Part shown: positions 54,388 to 62,990 of the stretch, in pieces
How the letters are laid out: every line of letters begins with the position of its first letter
How positions within the stretch are numbered: position 1 is the stretch's first letter
Source: Roseitranquillus sediminis
Lineage (GTDB): Bacteria; Pseudomonadota; Alphaproteobacteria; Rhodobacterales; Rhodobacteraceae
Assembly (NCBI RefSeq): GCF_016918935.1
Contig: NZ_JAFFOB010000005.1
Span: 186,001-250,000, forward strand
Length of the DNA stretch: 64,000 bases
Direction: 5' to 3'
Notes under the pieces: model-generated
The model's database searches: none
What the model was told of the DNA's origin: nothing
The model's input: only the letters and a program-made list of their open reading frames with translations
Position numbers and translations under genes: made by a program

Positions 54388-55007
54388 GGCGCGCGCGCCT
54401 CGTCCTCGGTCAGCAGGCCTTCGGCGACGAGCCGCTCGGCCAGCCCCTCCGGCCCATCGAAGCGGTGCGTCTGCCAGCCGCGCGTGCGGGCGACGGCGAT
54501 GTTGTCCTCGCGGTCGTCGGTCAGGAACAGCCGCTCCGGCGGCACCCCGCCCTCGCGCTCGACCTCCTCGAAGATGCCCATGTCGGGCTTGGCCATTTTC
54601 AGGTGGCCGGAGATGAAGCGGCGGTCGAACTCGCCCAGCACCGGGTAGAGCGTCTCCGCCATGGCGAAGGTCTCGACGCCGAAGTTCGACAGCGCCCAGA
54701 CCGGCACGCCCTTGGACCTCAACGCGCGGAGCAGCGCCACCGAGTGCGGGATCAGCGGCGCGGCGAGCTCGGCCCAGTTGTCATGCCACTCCAGGATCTC
54801 CTCCCGCCACTCGGGATGCGCCTCGGCCAGCGCGTGCACCTCCGCGCGAAAGGCCTCGCCTCGATCGACGCGGTCGTTCATGCCGTGCAGGTCGACCTCG
54901 GCGAACATACGCGACCGCCGCTCGGCACCGATGCGGCCGTCGTAGTAGCGCTCAGGCTGCCACTCGACCAGAACGTTGCCGATGTCGAAGACCACCACGT
55001 CGATCAC
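54384..55007 (-). CDS. HAD superfamily hydrolase
   Basis: A 207-residue HAD-like hydrolase. Motif I is VVFDIGNVLVEW at residue 4, which has Asp then Gly-Asn (the YihX/epoxide-hydrolase-N-terminal type with DxG rather than DxD). Motif II is the serine in WALSNFGVE near residue 110, the lysine is in GHLKMAKPD near residue 137, and motif IV is FLTDDREDN near residue 163. Members act as sugar phosphatases or dehalogenases. GTG 55007 overlaps the YaiI-like stop, and its stop overlaps the cyclodeaminase start. Confidence 0.92.
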   Translation of the reverse strand: MIDVVVFDIGNVLVEWQPERYYDGRIGAERRSRMFAEVDLHGMNDRVDRGEAFRAEVHALAEAHPEWREEILEWHDNWAELAAPLIPHSVALLRALRSKGVPVWALSNFGVETFAMAETLYPVLGEFDRRFISGHLKMAKPDMGIFEEVEREGGVPPERLFLTDDREDNIAVARTRGWQTHRFDGPEGLAERLVAEGLLTEDEARAP

Positions 55008-55444
55008 GAGACCGCCCTCACCAGCCGCTCCAGCGCCTCGAGGAATCGCGAACGGTCGGCGCGGGAGAATGTCCGCCCGCCGCCCTGCCGGAACGGGTCC
55101 GCCGCGCGTAGGTCCGACATCAAATCGCGCGTCGCCAGCACGTTTCCGATGTTCCTCGCCGTCAGCTCCTGCCCGTCCGGCTTGAGCACCCGCGCCCCGT
55201 TCTCGACCGCCCGCGCCGCGAGCGGGATGTCGGCCGTGACGACAATGGTGCCGGGCGCGGCGCGCTCGGCGATCCACTTGTCGGCCTCGTCCGGCCCCTC
55301 GGCCACGAAGACCATCTCGACAAGCGGGTTGTCAGAGGGACGCAGGCCGCCGTTCGAGACCATCTTGACCTCGACCCCGTGCCGCGTCGCGACCCGTTCC
55401 ACCTCGGCCTTGACCGGGCAGGCGTCGGCGTCGACCAGGATCAT
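55004..55444 (-). CDS. UPF0178 (YaiI/YqxD) family protein
   Basis: A 146-residue protein of the YaiI/YqxD DUF188 family, related to PIN/NYN-like nucleases. The conserved N-terminus ILVDADACPVKAEVERVA and IVVTADIPLAARAVENGA near residue 68 carry the acidic residues, and VLKPDGQELTARNIGNVLATRD follows. The function is not established. The ATG at 55444 overlaps the upstream esterase stop as ATGA; a TTG two codons earlier is possible. Confidence 0.92.
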   Translation of the reverse strand: MILVDADACPVKAEVERVATRHGVEVKMVSNGGLRPSDNPLVEMVFVAEGPDEADKWIAERAAPGTIVVTADIPLAARAVENGARVLKPDGQELTARNIGNVLATRDLMSDLRAADPFRQGGGRTFSRADRSRFLEALERLVRAVS

Positions 55445-56271
55445 CGCCAAAGCGCCTCCGCGTGAAAGGCCACGTGCTCCGCCATCAGGCTCGCCATGAA
55501 GAAGTAGCTGTGGTCGTAGCCGCGCTGCAGGCGGAATGCGCCTTCCTGGCGCCGCTCGGCCATCGCGTGGGCCAGCGCCTCCGGGCGCAGCCGGTCGAGG
55601 AACTGGTCATCGGTCCCCTGGTCGATCAGCACCGGACCCGGAAAGCCCCGGTCGCGCATCAGGGCGGTCGCGTCGTGCGCCTGCCACGCCGCCTCGTCCT
55701 CACCCAGGTAGGCCGCGAACTGCTTGCGGCCCCACTCGGAGCGCGTCGGCTCGGCGATGGGGGCGAAGGCGCTGACGCTGCGGAACCGCTCCGGGTTCCG
55801 CATCGCGACGATCAGCGCGCCGTGCCCGCCCATGGAATGGCCGGTGATCGCCTGCCGCTCCTCGTCCAGCGGGAACGCGTTCAAGAGGAGGCGCGGCAGT
55901 TCCTCCGTGAGATAGCTCCACATGGCGAAATGCGGCGCCCACGGCTCGCGCGTGGCATCGACGTAGAAGCCGGCGCCCTGCCCGAGGTCGAAGGCATCGT
56001 CGTCCGCCACGTCCGCGCCCCGAGGCGAGGTGTCGGGAAAGACGAGCGCGATCCCGTGCTCCGCCGCCCAGCCCTGCGCCCCAGCCTTGGTCATGGCGTT
56101 CTCGTGCGTGCACGTCAGGCCGGAGAGGTACCAGAGCAGCGGGACCGGGCCCGTCTCCGCCTCCTCCGGCAGGAAGAGGCCGAAGGTCATGTCGCAGCCG
56201 CAGACCTTCGACCGGTGGGTATGGACCCCCTGCATGCCGCCGAAGCACCTCATCTGCGCCACCGTCTCCAT
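55441..56271 (-). CDS. fghA: S-formylglutathione hydrolase
   Basis: A 276-residue esterase of glutathione-dependent formaldehyde detoxification, releasing formate from S-formylglutathione. The oxyanion region YLSGLTCTHENAM near residue 52 is diagnostic, the nucleophile serine is in GHSMGGHGA near residue 146, the acid in DQGTDDQFL near residue 223 and the histidine in GYDHSYFF near residue 256. The ATG has GGGAG six bases upstream. It is first in a coupled operon with YaiI, HAD and cyclodeaminase genes and follows an AEC transporter by 11 bases. Confidence 0.95.
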   Translation of the reverse strand: METVAQMRCFGGMQGVHTHRSKVCGCDMTFGLFLPEEAETGPVPLLWYLSGLTCTHENAMTKAGAQGWAAEHGIALVFPDTSPRGADVADDDAFDLGQGAGFYVDATREPWAPHFAMWSYLTEELPRLLLNAFPLDEERQAITGHSMGGHGALIVAMRNPERFRSVSAFAPIAEPTRSEWGRKQFAAYLGEDEAAWQAHDATALMRDRGFPGPVLIDQGTDDQFLDRLRPEALAHAMAERRQEGAFRLQRGYDHSYFFMASLMAEHVAFHAEALWR

Positions 56272-56282
56272 ACCGCTCTCCC

Positions 56283-57206
56283 TCATGTTCCGATCCATGC
56301 GATCCAGGCCGCGACCGTCACCACGCTGAGCGCGGTCGAGACGAGGATCGCGGCCGACGCCCGCTGCGGCGCCACCATGTAATGCTGCGCCAGGATGTAG
56401 ACGTTTCCCGCGACGGGCAACGCGGCGCAAGCCACCATCACCCCCGCGGCGAATGGCTCGACCGCTAGCCAGACCGCCGAGATCGCCACCGCCGCCGGGT
56501 GCAGGAGCAGCTTCGCCGACGAGAGCCATAGCGCGACCGACAGCCGCTCGGCCGACTTCGAAGCCAGCGATGCGCCGATGGCAAAGAGCGCGCCGGGCGT
56601 CGCCGCAGAGCCGAGCAGCACCAGGAACTGCTGCAGCGGGCCCGGCACCGGCAGCCTCAGCGCCGACCACGCGAGTCCGGCGGCGATCGAGACGATCATC
56701 GGATTCTTCAGGAGCCCCAGCAGCACGTTGCCGACGATGGCGGGCCTGAACCGCCCGCCGCGCGAGCCGGTGACGAGGATCACGATCAGGCTGCCGAAGA
56801 CGATGAGATCCACCGCCAGCACCAGCATCAGCGGCCCGATCGCCCGCTCGCCCAGCAGGAGCGCCAGCATCGGGATGCCGAGGAAGCCCACATTGCCGAT
56901 CACCGCGCACTGCGCCTCGACCGCCGCCTCGGCCACCGGGCGGCGGCGCAGCGCCGCCACAAGCGTCGCCAGCAGGTAGACCGACGCAGTCCCGGCGAGG
57001 TAGGCCAGCACCAGTTGCCAGTCGAGAACCTGCGCCAGGCTGAGGTTCGCCGAGAAGCGGAACAGCATCGCCGACAGCGCGAAGTAGAAGACGAAGCGCG
57101 TCAGCCAGGCCGTCGCCTCCTCGGGGAAGAACCCACTGCGACCCGCGCCGTAGCCGGCACCGATCAGGCCAAAGAACGGCAGCGTCTGCAGGAAGATGGC
57201 CCACAC
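56283..57206 (-). CDS. AEC (auxin efflux carrier) family transporter
   Basis: A 307-residue protein with about ten hydrophobic helices. The family pattern shows in LTRFVFYFALSAMLF near residue 36, the IGNVGFLGIPM motif near residue 103, and the second repeat NPMIVSIAAGL near residue 167. AEC carriers export or import malonate, malate or auxin-like acids. It starts at ATG 57206 and is divergent from the NYN gene. Eleven bases separate it from fghA, so both may be one transcript although no functional link is obvious. Confidence 0.9.
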   Translation of the reverse strand: MWAIFLQTLPFFGLIGAGYGAGRSGFFPEEATAWLTRFVFYFALSAMLFRFSANLSLAQVLDWQLVLAYLAGTASVYLLATLVAALRRRPVAEAAVEAQCAVIGNVGFLGIPMLALLLGERAIGPLMLVLAVDLIVFGSLIVILVTGSRGGRFRPAIVGNVLLGLLKNPMIVSIAAGLAWSALRLPVPGPLQQFLVLLGSAATPGALFAIGASLASKSAERLSVALWLSSAKLLLHPAAVAISAVWLAVEPFAAGVMVACAALPVAGNVYILAQHYMVAPQRASAAILVSTALSVVTVAAWIAWIGT

Positions 57207-57313
57207 GACGGTCCGCCTAGCACGACGCCGCGGCGGGCGAAATGCGCGTTCGGGCCGCGCAGGGTCAGCCGAGGAGGCTGGCGCCCGCGGCGGCGAGGGA
57301 ATATAGGCGGCCC

Positions 57314-58033
57314 ATGCCAGCAGATCGACGCGAACGCCCGCTCTATGCCGTCCTGATCGACGCCGACAACATCCCGGCGAAGTATGCCGGCGCGATCATG
57401 AAGGAAATCACCTCGTTCGGCGAGCCGGCGCTGAGGCGGGTCTACGCGGACTGGTCGCGACAGGGGCTGAACGCGTGGGCCGACCGGATCCTCGACCTCG
57501 GCCTTGTGGCACACCAGGAGACGGCGAATACCAAGGGCAAGAACGCCAGCGACATAGGCCTCGTCATCGACGCCATGGACATCCTGCACTCCGGGCGGTT
57601 CGACGGATTCGTCCTCGTCTCGTCCGACAGCGATTTCACCCGCCTCGCCAGCCGGATCAGGGAGTCGGGGCTCGACGTCATCGGCATCGGCGAGGAAAAG
57701 ACGCCGAAGTCGCTGCAGAACGTCTGCAACCGCTTCGTGACGCTCGAGAACATCGTCGAGGAAGAGCCGACCCGCGCCGGTGCCCCACGACAACTCTCGA
57801 AAAAGCAGCCGCCGACCGAGGCAATTCCCCTGATCCTCAAGGCGATGGACAAGATCGGCGCCGACGACGAGTGGTACCCGCTCGGGCCTCTCGGCCAGTA
57901 CATCACAGCCGACGATCCGGCCTTCGACGTGCGCACCTATGGCAAGACCAAGCTTTCGGATCTGGTGAAGGATCTCAAGCGCTTCGAGACCCGCAAGCAG
58001 GGCGGCCAGCTCGAGGTCCGCCGCGTCGACTGA
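57314..58033 (+). CDS. NYN domain/OST-HTH protein, LabA-like
   Basis: A 239-residue protein. Residues about 12-150 form a NYN (PIN-like) nuclease domain with acidic residues in VLIDADNIPAKY, SDIGLVIDAMD near residue 80 and VSSDSDFTRLA near residue 102. Residues about 165-239 fit an OST-HTH/LOTUS RNA-binding domain (ILKAMDKIGADDEWYPLGPLG). Bacterial relatives are thought to act on RNA. ATG 57314 is the start of the conserved fold. It appears to be monocistronic. Confidence 0.92.
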   Translation: MPADRRERPLYAVLIDADNIPAKYAGAIMKEITSFGEPALRRVYADWSRQGLNAWADRILDLGLVAHQETANTKGKNASDIGLVIDAMDILHSGRFDGFVLVSSDSDFTRLASRIRESGLDVIGIGEEKTPKSLQNVCNRFVTLENIVEEEPTRAGAPRQLSKKQPPTEAIPLILKAMDKIGADDEWYPLGPLGQYITADDPAFDVRTYGKTKLSDLVKDLKRFETRKQGGQLEVRRVD

Positions 58034-58811
58034 TGTCGTGACGGCGGCTGTAGACCCGGAACGATCGGATTTCATCGGCACCGTGTGGCGCTGACCTGCT
58101 GCACAGCTGAGAGAGAGTTCCCATGCGGACAGCTCTCGCGCACAGCGCAGTCATCGTAAGCGCCGACTGCTGGCGAGCGAGCACGGACCGTCCTCGACGG
58201 AACGTTTCGGGCATGCACATGTCTGCGACCCGGCGGAAGCCGAACCTGCCCCAGTGCTCGGCTAAGCGGATCTGGAAGACGACGGACGGGTAACGGAGGA
58301 GGAACTCCTGCGCCTCCGCAACCAGATGGACACGGTCGAGTACGTGGCAGTACTTGACCGCAGCACCCGGAAGCCGGTGCGTCCGGCTACAACTTCCAGC
58401 CGGGCAATCCCGTCGCCCTGTACTGAACTTCAAGAACCCGTCCATCAACCCTGCCGATCTGCAGTTCGGGCAGCGCCTGCCATCCAACGGGTGCACGGCG
58501 CGGACGCCGGGATGGAAGCGAGCCGGGCTGGGTCCCCGCTTTCACATGAACCACGCTTGGCTCTACGAATCACACCCGTGCGGAACCTTCGCAGGAGCGG
58601 ACCCGCTGCTCGAGCCCGAAGGGCCGACTCCGGCGGCAGTGGTGCACCCGGACGTGACGTTGGACAGGCCGCAGCCGGACTTCGACTGCGAGGGCGGCAC
58701 GATGTGCGCGTGGGTGAGCGAGGCCCGCGGTCTGTCGCAACAGTCGGGAAGGGGCCGCCGCAGAGTAGCGGGCGGCACCCGCGGGGTAGAGCGGCGCAGA
58801 GGCTTGACGAA
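58034..58811. other. Long gap without recognisable gene
   Basis: These 778 bases lie between the NYN gene and the convergent TetR gene. Frames in all directions are short or have no recognisable domain. A plus-strand patch near 58289-58375 (TEEELLRLRNQMDTVEYVAV) looks protein-like, as does a minus-strand patch near 58205-58350, but neither has a start context or family I know. It could be decayed coding DNA. I see no tRNA or terminator here. Confidence 0.35.
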
Positions 58812-59441
58812 TCAGGCGCGCGAGGCGCCGTAGCGGGCCATGAAGGTTTCCACGGCGCCGTCGACGACGCGGCCGATCTCGGCCTCTCCGGGACGGCAGG
58901 CGCCGCAGAACAGGATGCGAGGAAAGATGTCTGCCTTGCAGAGCTCGGCGAACTGGTCGGCAGCGAGCTCGACATCGTCGATGACGAGCTCTCCCCGCGC
59001 CATCGCGCTTTCGAAATAGCCGATCAGCCGGTCCCGCACCATCGCCGGACCCGAGCGGTAGAACTGCTGCCCAAGCTCGGGGAACCGGTCGCTCTCAGCG
59101 ACGCAGATGCGGAACACGCTGAGGCCGAATTCCGACGTCAGGAACCGTAGCAGGTCGTGTCCGGCCGAGCGAAGAGCCTCGGGGGCGCTGCGCGCCGTGC
59201 CGATCATCTTGACGCATTCGTCCGCCTGGCGATGACACTCGGCGCGCGCGACCTCGAAGAACATCGCGCGCTTGTCGGCGAAATAGCTGTAGAGCGTCGC
59301 CTTCGAGACCCGGCTGACGCGCGCGATCTCGTCGACGCTCGCGCCCTCGAACCCGTCGCGCATGAAGACGGCCCGCGCACCCTCGACCACCTGCTCGAAC
59401 TTGCGACCCGTCCGGGCCGTCTGAGCGACGATCATATCCAT
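58812..59441 (-). CDS. TetR family transcriptional regulator
   Basis: A 209-residue TetR regulator. The helix-turn-helix covers residues about 15-60 (FMRDGFEGASVDEIARVSRV, then SKATLYSYFADKRAMFFEV). The C-terminal ligand domain resembles the AcrR/TetR_C_7 type (FRICVAESDRFPELGQQFY near residue 118). ATG 59441 is used; GGAGG lies about ten bases upstream. It is divergent from the MbfA gene with 136 bases between starts and may regulate it. Confidence 0.92.
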   Translation of the reverse strand: MDMIVAQTARTGRKFEQVVEGARAVFMRDGFEGASVDEIARVSRVSKATLYSYFADKRAMFFEVARAECHRQADECVKMIGTARSAPEALRSAGHDLLRFLTSEFGLSVFRICVAESDRFPELGQQFYRSGPAMVRDRLIGYFESAMARGELVIDDVELAADQFAELCKADIFPRILFCGACRPGEAEIGRVVDGAVETFMARYGASRA

Positions 59442-59577
59442 GCTGGCGTATCCTCCGGGCGAGCATATCACATTAAGCGGCGCCACCTTCGATCTTCAAG
59501 GCTTGCGGGGAAGCGGGGCGCGGCTAGGCTGAGGCCGCCGCTGCGCGAAAGGTCGCTTCGAGATGATTCCGGGCATC

Positions 59578-60540
59578 ATGAGCCGACGCCGCTTCTCTGA
59601 GCTTTCGGAGCAGGATATCCTGGCGCTGGCTATCTCCTCCGAGGAAGACGACGCGCGGATCTACCGGACCTACGCGCAACGTCTCAGAGGCGACTATCCT
59701 GCGACCGCGGCGATGTTCGACGGCATGGCACTGGAGGAGGACGAGCACCGCCGCCGCCTGATCGACCTGCACACGAAGCGCTTCGGCGATGTCATCCCGC
59801 TGATCCGGCGCGAGCACGTCTCGGGCTACTACGCCCGCCGCCCGGTCTGGCTGGTGGAGAACCTGGGGCTCGAGCGAATCCGCGACGAGGCGGAGCTGAT
59901 GGAGCGGGACGCCGAGCGCTTCTACCGTCAGGCGACCGAGCGGGCGACGGACGCCGAGACGCGGCGCCTCCTGGGCGATCTCGCCGCCGCCGAAGCGGGA
60001 CACTCGGACCAGGCCGAGGCGCTGTCGGCAGAGCATCTGGGCGGCGAGGCGCGCGGCCACGAGGAGCGGACGCGCCACCGGCAGTTCGTGCTGACATGGG
60101 TGCAGCCGGGGCTGGCGGGGCTGATGGACGGCTCGGTCTCGACGCTCGCGCCGATCTTCGCGGCGGCCTTCGCCACGGGCGACACGTGGAACACGTTCCT
60201 CGTTGGGCTCGCGGCGTCGGTCGGCGCCGGCATCTCGATGGGCTTCACCGAGGCCGCGTCGGACGACGGCGCGATCTCGGGCCGCGGCTCGCCGATCAAG
60301 CGCGGCTTCGCCACCGGGACCATGACCACGATCGGCGGGCTCGGGCACGCGCTGCCTTACCTGATCCCGGACTTTTGGACCGCCACGACGATCGCCGTGA
60401 TCGTGGTCTTCGTCGAGCTCTGGGCGATCGCCTGGATCCAGAACCGCTTCATGGAGACGCCGTTCTGGCGCGCGACCCTCCAGGTGGTCGCCGGCGGAGC
60501 GCTGGTGCTGGCGGCGGGGATCCTGATCGGGTCGGGCTGA
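59578..60540 (+). CDS. mbfA: Membrane-bound ferritin-like iron exporter, MbfA
   Basis: A 320-residue protein. Residues about 10-155 form a ferritin-like four-helix domain (SEEDDARIYRTYA, EEDEHRRRL, ELMERDAERFY, AEAGHSDQAE) with the diiron ligands. Residues about 170-320 are a VIT1/CCC1-type membrane domain with five helices (GLMDGSVSTLAPIFAAA; SVGAGISMGFTEAASDDG). MbfA exports iron and protects against iron and peroxide stress in rhizobia. I prefer ATG 59578 (MSRRRF, as in homologues) over 59563. No obvious Irr box is seen, so the divergent TetR protein may control it. Confidence 0.92.
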   Translation: MSRRRFSELSEQDILALAISSEEDDARIYRTYAQRLRGDYPATAAMFDGMALEEDEHRRRLIDLHTKRFGDVIPLIRREHVSGYYARRPVWLVENLGLERIRDEAELMERDAERFYRQATERATDAETRRLLGDLAAAEAGHSDQAEALSAEHLGGEARGHEERTRHRQFVLTWVQPGLAGLMDGSVSTLAPIFAAAFATGDTWNTFLVGLAASVGAGISMGFTEAASDDGAISGRGSPIKRGFATGTMTTIGGLGHALPYLIPDFWTATTIAVIVVFVELWAIAWIQNRFMETPFWRATLQVVAGGALVLAAGILIGSG

Positions 60541-60798
60541 CAGGCCGGCCCCGGAGCGCTCCCGCCCGTCTTCGGCGCCGATGGCGCCTCATCCCGTTGG
60601 GCCGCGCAGGCGCTGGCGCGCCTGCGGTCGCGCATGGGTGGAAGCGCGCGAGTGGAGCGACAACGCCGCATCGGGGAGGCGCGCGGACTAGGCGCCTGCA
60701 CCTTCCAGGAGCCGGGCTCACCGCGCGCACTGCGGTCGACGGAGGCAGCGCCTCCCGAGACCGCCGCGCCCCCTCGACTCGGCTCCACGTCGAAACTA

Positions 60799-60813
60799 GA
60801 ACATTGACAGAAC
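60799..60813. promoter_or_regulatory. LexA (SOS) box upstream of imuB
   Basis: GAAC-ATTGACA-GAAC (60799-60813) is an exact match to the alphaproteobacterial LexA site GAAC-N7-GAAC (reverse complement GTTC-N7-GTTC). It ends 19 bases before the imuB start. This places imuB under SOS control. Confidence 0.8.
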
Positions 60814-60832
60814 ATCAGGTGCTGCCACACCA

Positions 60833-62470
60833 ATGTCCCACCGTCGGATCCTCTCGCTGTGGTTCCCGCGGCTGGGGGCCGAACGCGTCCTGCGAGTCCA
60901 TCGGGGCCTGGGCGACGGTCCCCTTGCCGTGGTCGCCGAGCGCGGCAACGTCCCTGTCCTCGTCTCGCTCACCCAGGCGGCCGAGGCCGAGGGGCTGCGC
61001 CCAGGCCAGCCGGTGCGCGACGCCCAGGCGATGTGTCCCGGCCTCGTCACCCGCCCCGCCGACCCGGAGGCCGAGGCCGACTTCCTCTTCGCGCTGCGGC
61101 GCTGGGCCGGCAAGTTCTCCCCCTGGATCGCCGAGGAGCCGCAGGACGGCCTCATCGTCGACCTCACCGGCTGCGCCCATCTCTTCGGCGGCGAAGCGCC
61201 CCTGCTGGCCCAGGTCGAGGAGGATTGCGCCGGCCTCGGCCTGACCGTCCGCTCTGGCATCGCCGACACGGTGGGCGCCGCCTGGGCGCTCGCGCGCTTC
61301 GCCGGCCGGAGGCCGCAGGCGGCCCGCACCGGCGACGCGATCGACAGCGAATCGCCCGCCACCCGCTCGCGCGCCGCCCGCCGGCGGCCGTGGGAGCGGG
61401 GCGCCGCCGGCTTCTCCGGCCACGGCGCGATCGCCCCTCCGGGGCAGACCCGCGCCGCCATCGGGCCGTTGCCGGTGGCCGCGCTGCGGCTCGCGGACGA
61501 GACAGTGACCGAACTTGCCCGCCTCGGCCTCCGGCGGATCGACGAGCTTTCGGGCCAGCCACGCGCCGCCCTCGCCCGCCGGTTCGGCACCGGCCTCGTG
61601 CGCCGCCTCGACCAGGCGCTGGGGGTCGAACCCGAGCCGGTGTCGCCCGCCCGGCCGCCCGCGCACTTCGCGGTCCGCCTGACGCTGCCCGAGCCGATCG
61701 GGCTCGAGGACGACCTCCGCGCCGCGATCGACCGCCTGTTGCCGCAGCTCTGCCGCCGCCTCGCTGAGAAGGGCCGCGGCGCCCGGCGGGTGCGGCTGCA
61801 CTGCGTCCGCGCCGACCGCGGGGTCGAGAGGGTCGAGGTCGGTCTCGCCCGCCCCTCCGCCGACCCGGAGCGCCTGCGACCGCTGCTGGCGATGAAGCTC
61901 GCCGACATCGACGCGGGCTTCGGCATCGACGCCATCCGTCTCGAGGCCCACGTGACCGAGCCGGTGCATCCCGTCCAGCACAAGGGCGGACACGCCGTCA
62001 GCGGTGAGATGGCCCAAAGTCGCGGCGCCGGCCCGGCGATGGACGACCTCGTCGGCCGGCTCGGCGCCCGGATCGGGCTCGAGGCGATCACCCGCCTGCA
62101 TCCCGCCGACAGCCACATCCCCGAGAAGACCGCCACCGTCCTCGCCGCCGCCTGGTCCGAGCCGGCCGAGCGCTGGCCCGAGCCGCCCGTCCCGCGCCCG
62201 CTGACCCTCTGGCGCCCCGAGCCAGTGACGGCCCCCGACTGCCCCGACGTCCCCGGCGCCTTCCGCTGGCGCGGCCGCCTCCACGCCACCGGCGCCACCA
62301 CTGGACCCGAACGCATCGCCCCCGAATGGTGGCTCGACGAGCCGGACTGGCGCTCGGGCGTGCGCGACTACTGGCGAGTGACCACCGCAGAGGGCGACCG
62401 GCTCTGGCTCTTCTACGCCCACGGCGCCGGCCTCTCGCCCGGCTGGTTCTGCCACGGCCGCTTCGCCTGA
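60833..62470 (+). CDS. imuB: ImuB-like Y-family polymerase homologue
   Basis: A 545-residue ImuB protein, a catalytically inactive Y-family polymerase relative of the mutasome that helps DnaE2 copy damaged DNA. The N-terminus RILSLWFPRLGAERVLR and QAAEAEGLRPGQPVRDAQAM near residue 45 are characteristic. It lacks the catalytic acidic pairs of DinB. C-terminal residues about 440-545 (PVPRPLTLWRPEPV; WWLDEPDWRSGVRDYWRV; GDRLWLFY) match ImuB C-terminal regions. An exact SOS box precedes it. Unusually, neither imuA nor dnaE2 is adjacent. Confidence 0.93.
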   Translation: MSHRRILSLWFPRLGAERVLRVHRGLGDGPLAVVAERGNVPVLVSLTQAAEAEGLRPGQPVRDAQAMCPGLVTRPADPEAEADFLFALRRWAGKFSPWIAEEPQDGLIVDLTGCAHLFGGEAPLLAQVEEDCAGLGLTVRSGIADTVGAAWALARFAGRRPQAARTGDAIDSESPATRSRAARRRPWERGAAGFSGHGAIAPPGQTRAAIGPLPVAALRLADETVTELARLGLRRIDELSGQPRAALARRFGTGLVRRLDQALGVEPEPVSPARPPAHFAVRLTLPEPIGLEDDLRAAIDRLLPQLCRRLAEKGRGARRVRLHCVRADRGVERVEVGLARPSADPERLRPLLAMKLADIDAGFGIDAIRLEAHVTEPVHPVQHKGGHAVSGEMAQSRGAGPAMDDLVGRLGARIGLEAITRLHPADSHIPEKTATVLAAAWSEPAERWPEPPVPRPLTLWRPEPVTAPDCPDVPGAFRWRGRLHATGATTGPERIAPEWWLDEPDWRSGVRDYWRVTTAEGDRLWLFYAHGAGLSPGWFCHGRFA

Positions 62471-62504
62471 CCCCGCTCTGGTCATCGGCCGGCCCAGCGC
62501 AACC

Positions 62505-62527
62505 GCGCCGCTCCGCAGGAGCGGCGC
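62505..62527 (+). terminator. Strong hairpin after imuB
   Basis: GCGCCGCTCC (62505-62514) and GGAGCGGCGC (62518-62527) pair perfectly over ten bases around a GCA loop. It lies 35 bases after imuB. A second stem, CGCATCCG/CGGATGCG at 62547-62568, follows. There is no T run, so termination would be imperfect or Rho-assisted. Confidence 0.55.
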
Positions 62528-62645
62528 CCGGCCCAACGGGAGGGGTCGCATCCGTCTCGGCGGATGCGGGCCCCGACGGGCGGGAGCGCACCCGAAGCGG
62601 ACAGTACGCTTGATTCCCGCCCGCCGAGCGCCCACTCTCGCCCCG

Positions 62646-62984
62646 ATGACGGTCACGCCGCCGATCCCGTTCCGCCCCGAGCCCGAGACGGTCGCGTTCG
62701 ACCGCGCCGAACTGGGCGCGATCCTGACCCTCTACGGCCGCATGGTGGCGGCAGGCGAATGGCGGGACTACGGCATGTCCTTCCTGCGCGACGTCGCGAT
62801 CTTCTCCGTCTTCCGCCGCACCGCCGAGCATCCGATCTACCGGATCGAGAAGCGGCCCCGCCTGCGCAACCGACAAGGCATGTACGCCGTCGTCGCGATG
62901 GACGGCCAGATCCTCAAGCGCGGGCACGACCTGCGAACCGTGCTGCGCGTCCTCGAACGCAAGCTGATCCGCTCCGTCGATTGA
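62646..62984 (+). CDS. DUF2794 family protein
   Basis: A 112-residue conserved alphaproteobacterial protein of unknown function. The core VAFDRAELGAILTLYGRMV near residue 17, WRDYGMSFLRDVAIFSVFRR near residue 41 and YRIEKRPRLRNRQGMYAVV near residue 68 are recognisable DUF2794 sequence. ATG 62646 is the best start. It lies after the imuB hairpins and converges with the NlpC gene with a six-base gap. Confidence 0.9.
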   Translation: MTVTPPIPFRPEPETVAFDRAELGAILTLYGRMVAAGEWRDYGMSFLRDVAIFSVFRRTAEHPIYRIEKRPRLRNRQGMYAVVAMDGQILKRGHDLRTVLRVLERKLIRSVD

Positions 62985-62990
62985 GGCTGT

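Noticed and set aside
62505-62568. CRISPR-like repeats
   Set aside because: The two hairpins differ in sequence and there are no regularly spaced direct repeats.
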